5,684 nucleotides of DNA, taken from Synergistaceae bacterium (GTDB lineage Bacteria > Synergistota > Synergistia > Synergistales > Aminobacteriaceae). The notes below the pieces were generated by a model. That model ran no database searches, was not told the origin of the DNA, and saw only the letters and a list, made by a program, of their open reading frames with translations. Positions 5,469-5,684 of the stretch are shown in pieces (position 1 is the stretch's first letter; each line of letters begins with the position of its first letter). The stretch is from the NCBI GenBank assembly GCA_017446645.1, contig JAFSQO010000262.1, positions 1-5,684 of the forward strand, read 5' to 3'. The position numbers and the translations under genes were made by a program.

Positions 5469-5684
5469 TGACTATGCGAAAAATTATTCTTGCATCGGGC
5501 AGTCCCCGCAGGCGTGAGTTGCTTACGGGGCTTGGTCTTGATTTTGAGTTATATAGGCCGGAAGTTGACGAGTCAAGGCTCCCTGACGAGAAGCCTAAAG
5601 ATTTATGCAGGAGATTATCGAGGCTAAAAGCGCATTCGGGTTCGCAAAAGTTTCCTGACTCTATAATCATTGCTGCTGACACCA
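5465..5684 (+). CDS. maf: Maf-family nucleotide pyrophosphatase, N-terminal part (3' partial)
   Basis: The first 73 codons of a Maf/YhdE/YceF-type protein are present and the window ends inside the gene (the family is about 190-200 residues). Maf enzymes hydrolyse dTTP/UTP or modified pyrimidine nucleotides to monophosphates and are linked to control of septation. Seen here are the opening IILASGSPRRRELL (7-20), carrying the substrate-binding S-x-S-P-R-R signature, the conserved VDE at 34-36, and AADT at 70-73, whose aspartate matches the catalytic position of the family. Three in-frame starts are possible: ATG at 5465, which overlaps the uppP TGA as ATGA, and ATGs at 5468 and 5474. The last would begin MRKIILASGSPRR, the usual family length. 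No ribosome site precedes any of them, so translational coupling to uppP is likely. Subfamily specificity cannot be assigned from this part. Confidence 0.92.
   Translation, partial: MMTMRKIILASGSPRRRELLTGLGLDFELYRPEVDESRLPDEKPKDLCRRLSRLKAHSGSQKFPDSIIIAADT

Noticed and set aside
5446..5682. Minus-strand frame opposite the Maf gene
   Set aside because: The plus strand codes an unmistakable Maf N-terminus. The opposite frame is serine-rich with no recognisable pattern.

Overview
The window looks like a chromosomal segment of an anaerobic bacterium with moderate GC content. Evidence for an anaerobe is a stand-alone GltD-like flavoprotein with an N-terminal double-Cys4 iron-sulfur module. RNase J points to a lineage that uses this nuclease. 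The protein style (AGG-rich arginine usage, compact GltD-like enzyme, exported SYLF protein) made me think of Synergistota or clostridia, but this is an impression and not a proven placement.

Layout. Bases 2-166 hold the tail of a GNAT acetyltransferase on the plus strand. Bases 167-871 are an AT-rich, gene-poor stretch. It contains an inverted repeat between converging transcripts (179-215), a short minus-strand reading frame that looks like the severed N-terminus of a larger protein (316-513), a candidate structured RNA behind a near-consensus sigma-70 promoter (561-697 and 703-731, minus strand), and a hairpin that probably ends the next leftward operon (803-849). Bases 872-2767 are a two-gene minus-strand operon: an exported SYLF/YSC84-domain protein followed three bases later by the GltD-like oxidoreductase. 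A 128-base divergent promoter region (2768-2895) separates it from a rightward operon: RNase J (2896-4650), undecaprenyl-diphosphate phosphatase UppP/BacA (4668-5468) and the start of a Maf-family nucleotide pyrophosphatase (from 5465, cut off by the window end).

How it fits together. The rightward genes are housekeeping: mRNA processing and decay, recycling of the peptidoglycan lipid carrier, and clearance of modified nucleotides. Close spacing (17 bases, then a 4-base ATGA overlap) implies one transcript. The leftward pair combines an envelope-associated lipid-binding-type protein with a cytosolic redox enzyme, and no functional link is obvious. The most unexplained part is 561-731. There, three contiguous perfect (G-U allowing) helices and a GAAA-capped hairpin lie just downstream of a TTGACA-17-TATACT promoter, and every wobble pair in the three main helices is compatible only with the promoter's strand.
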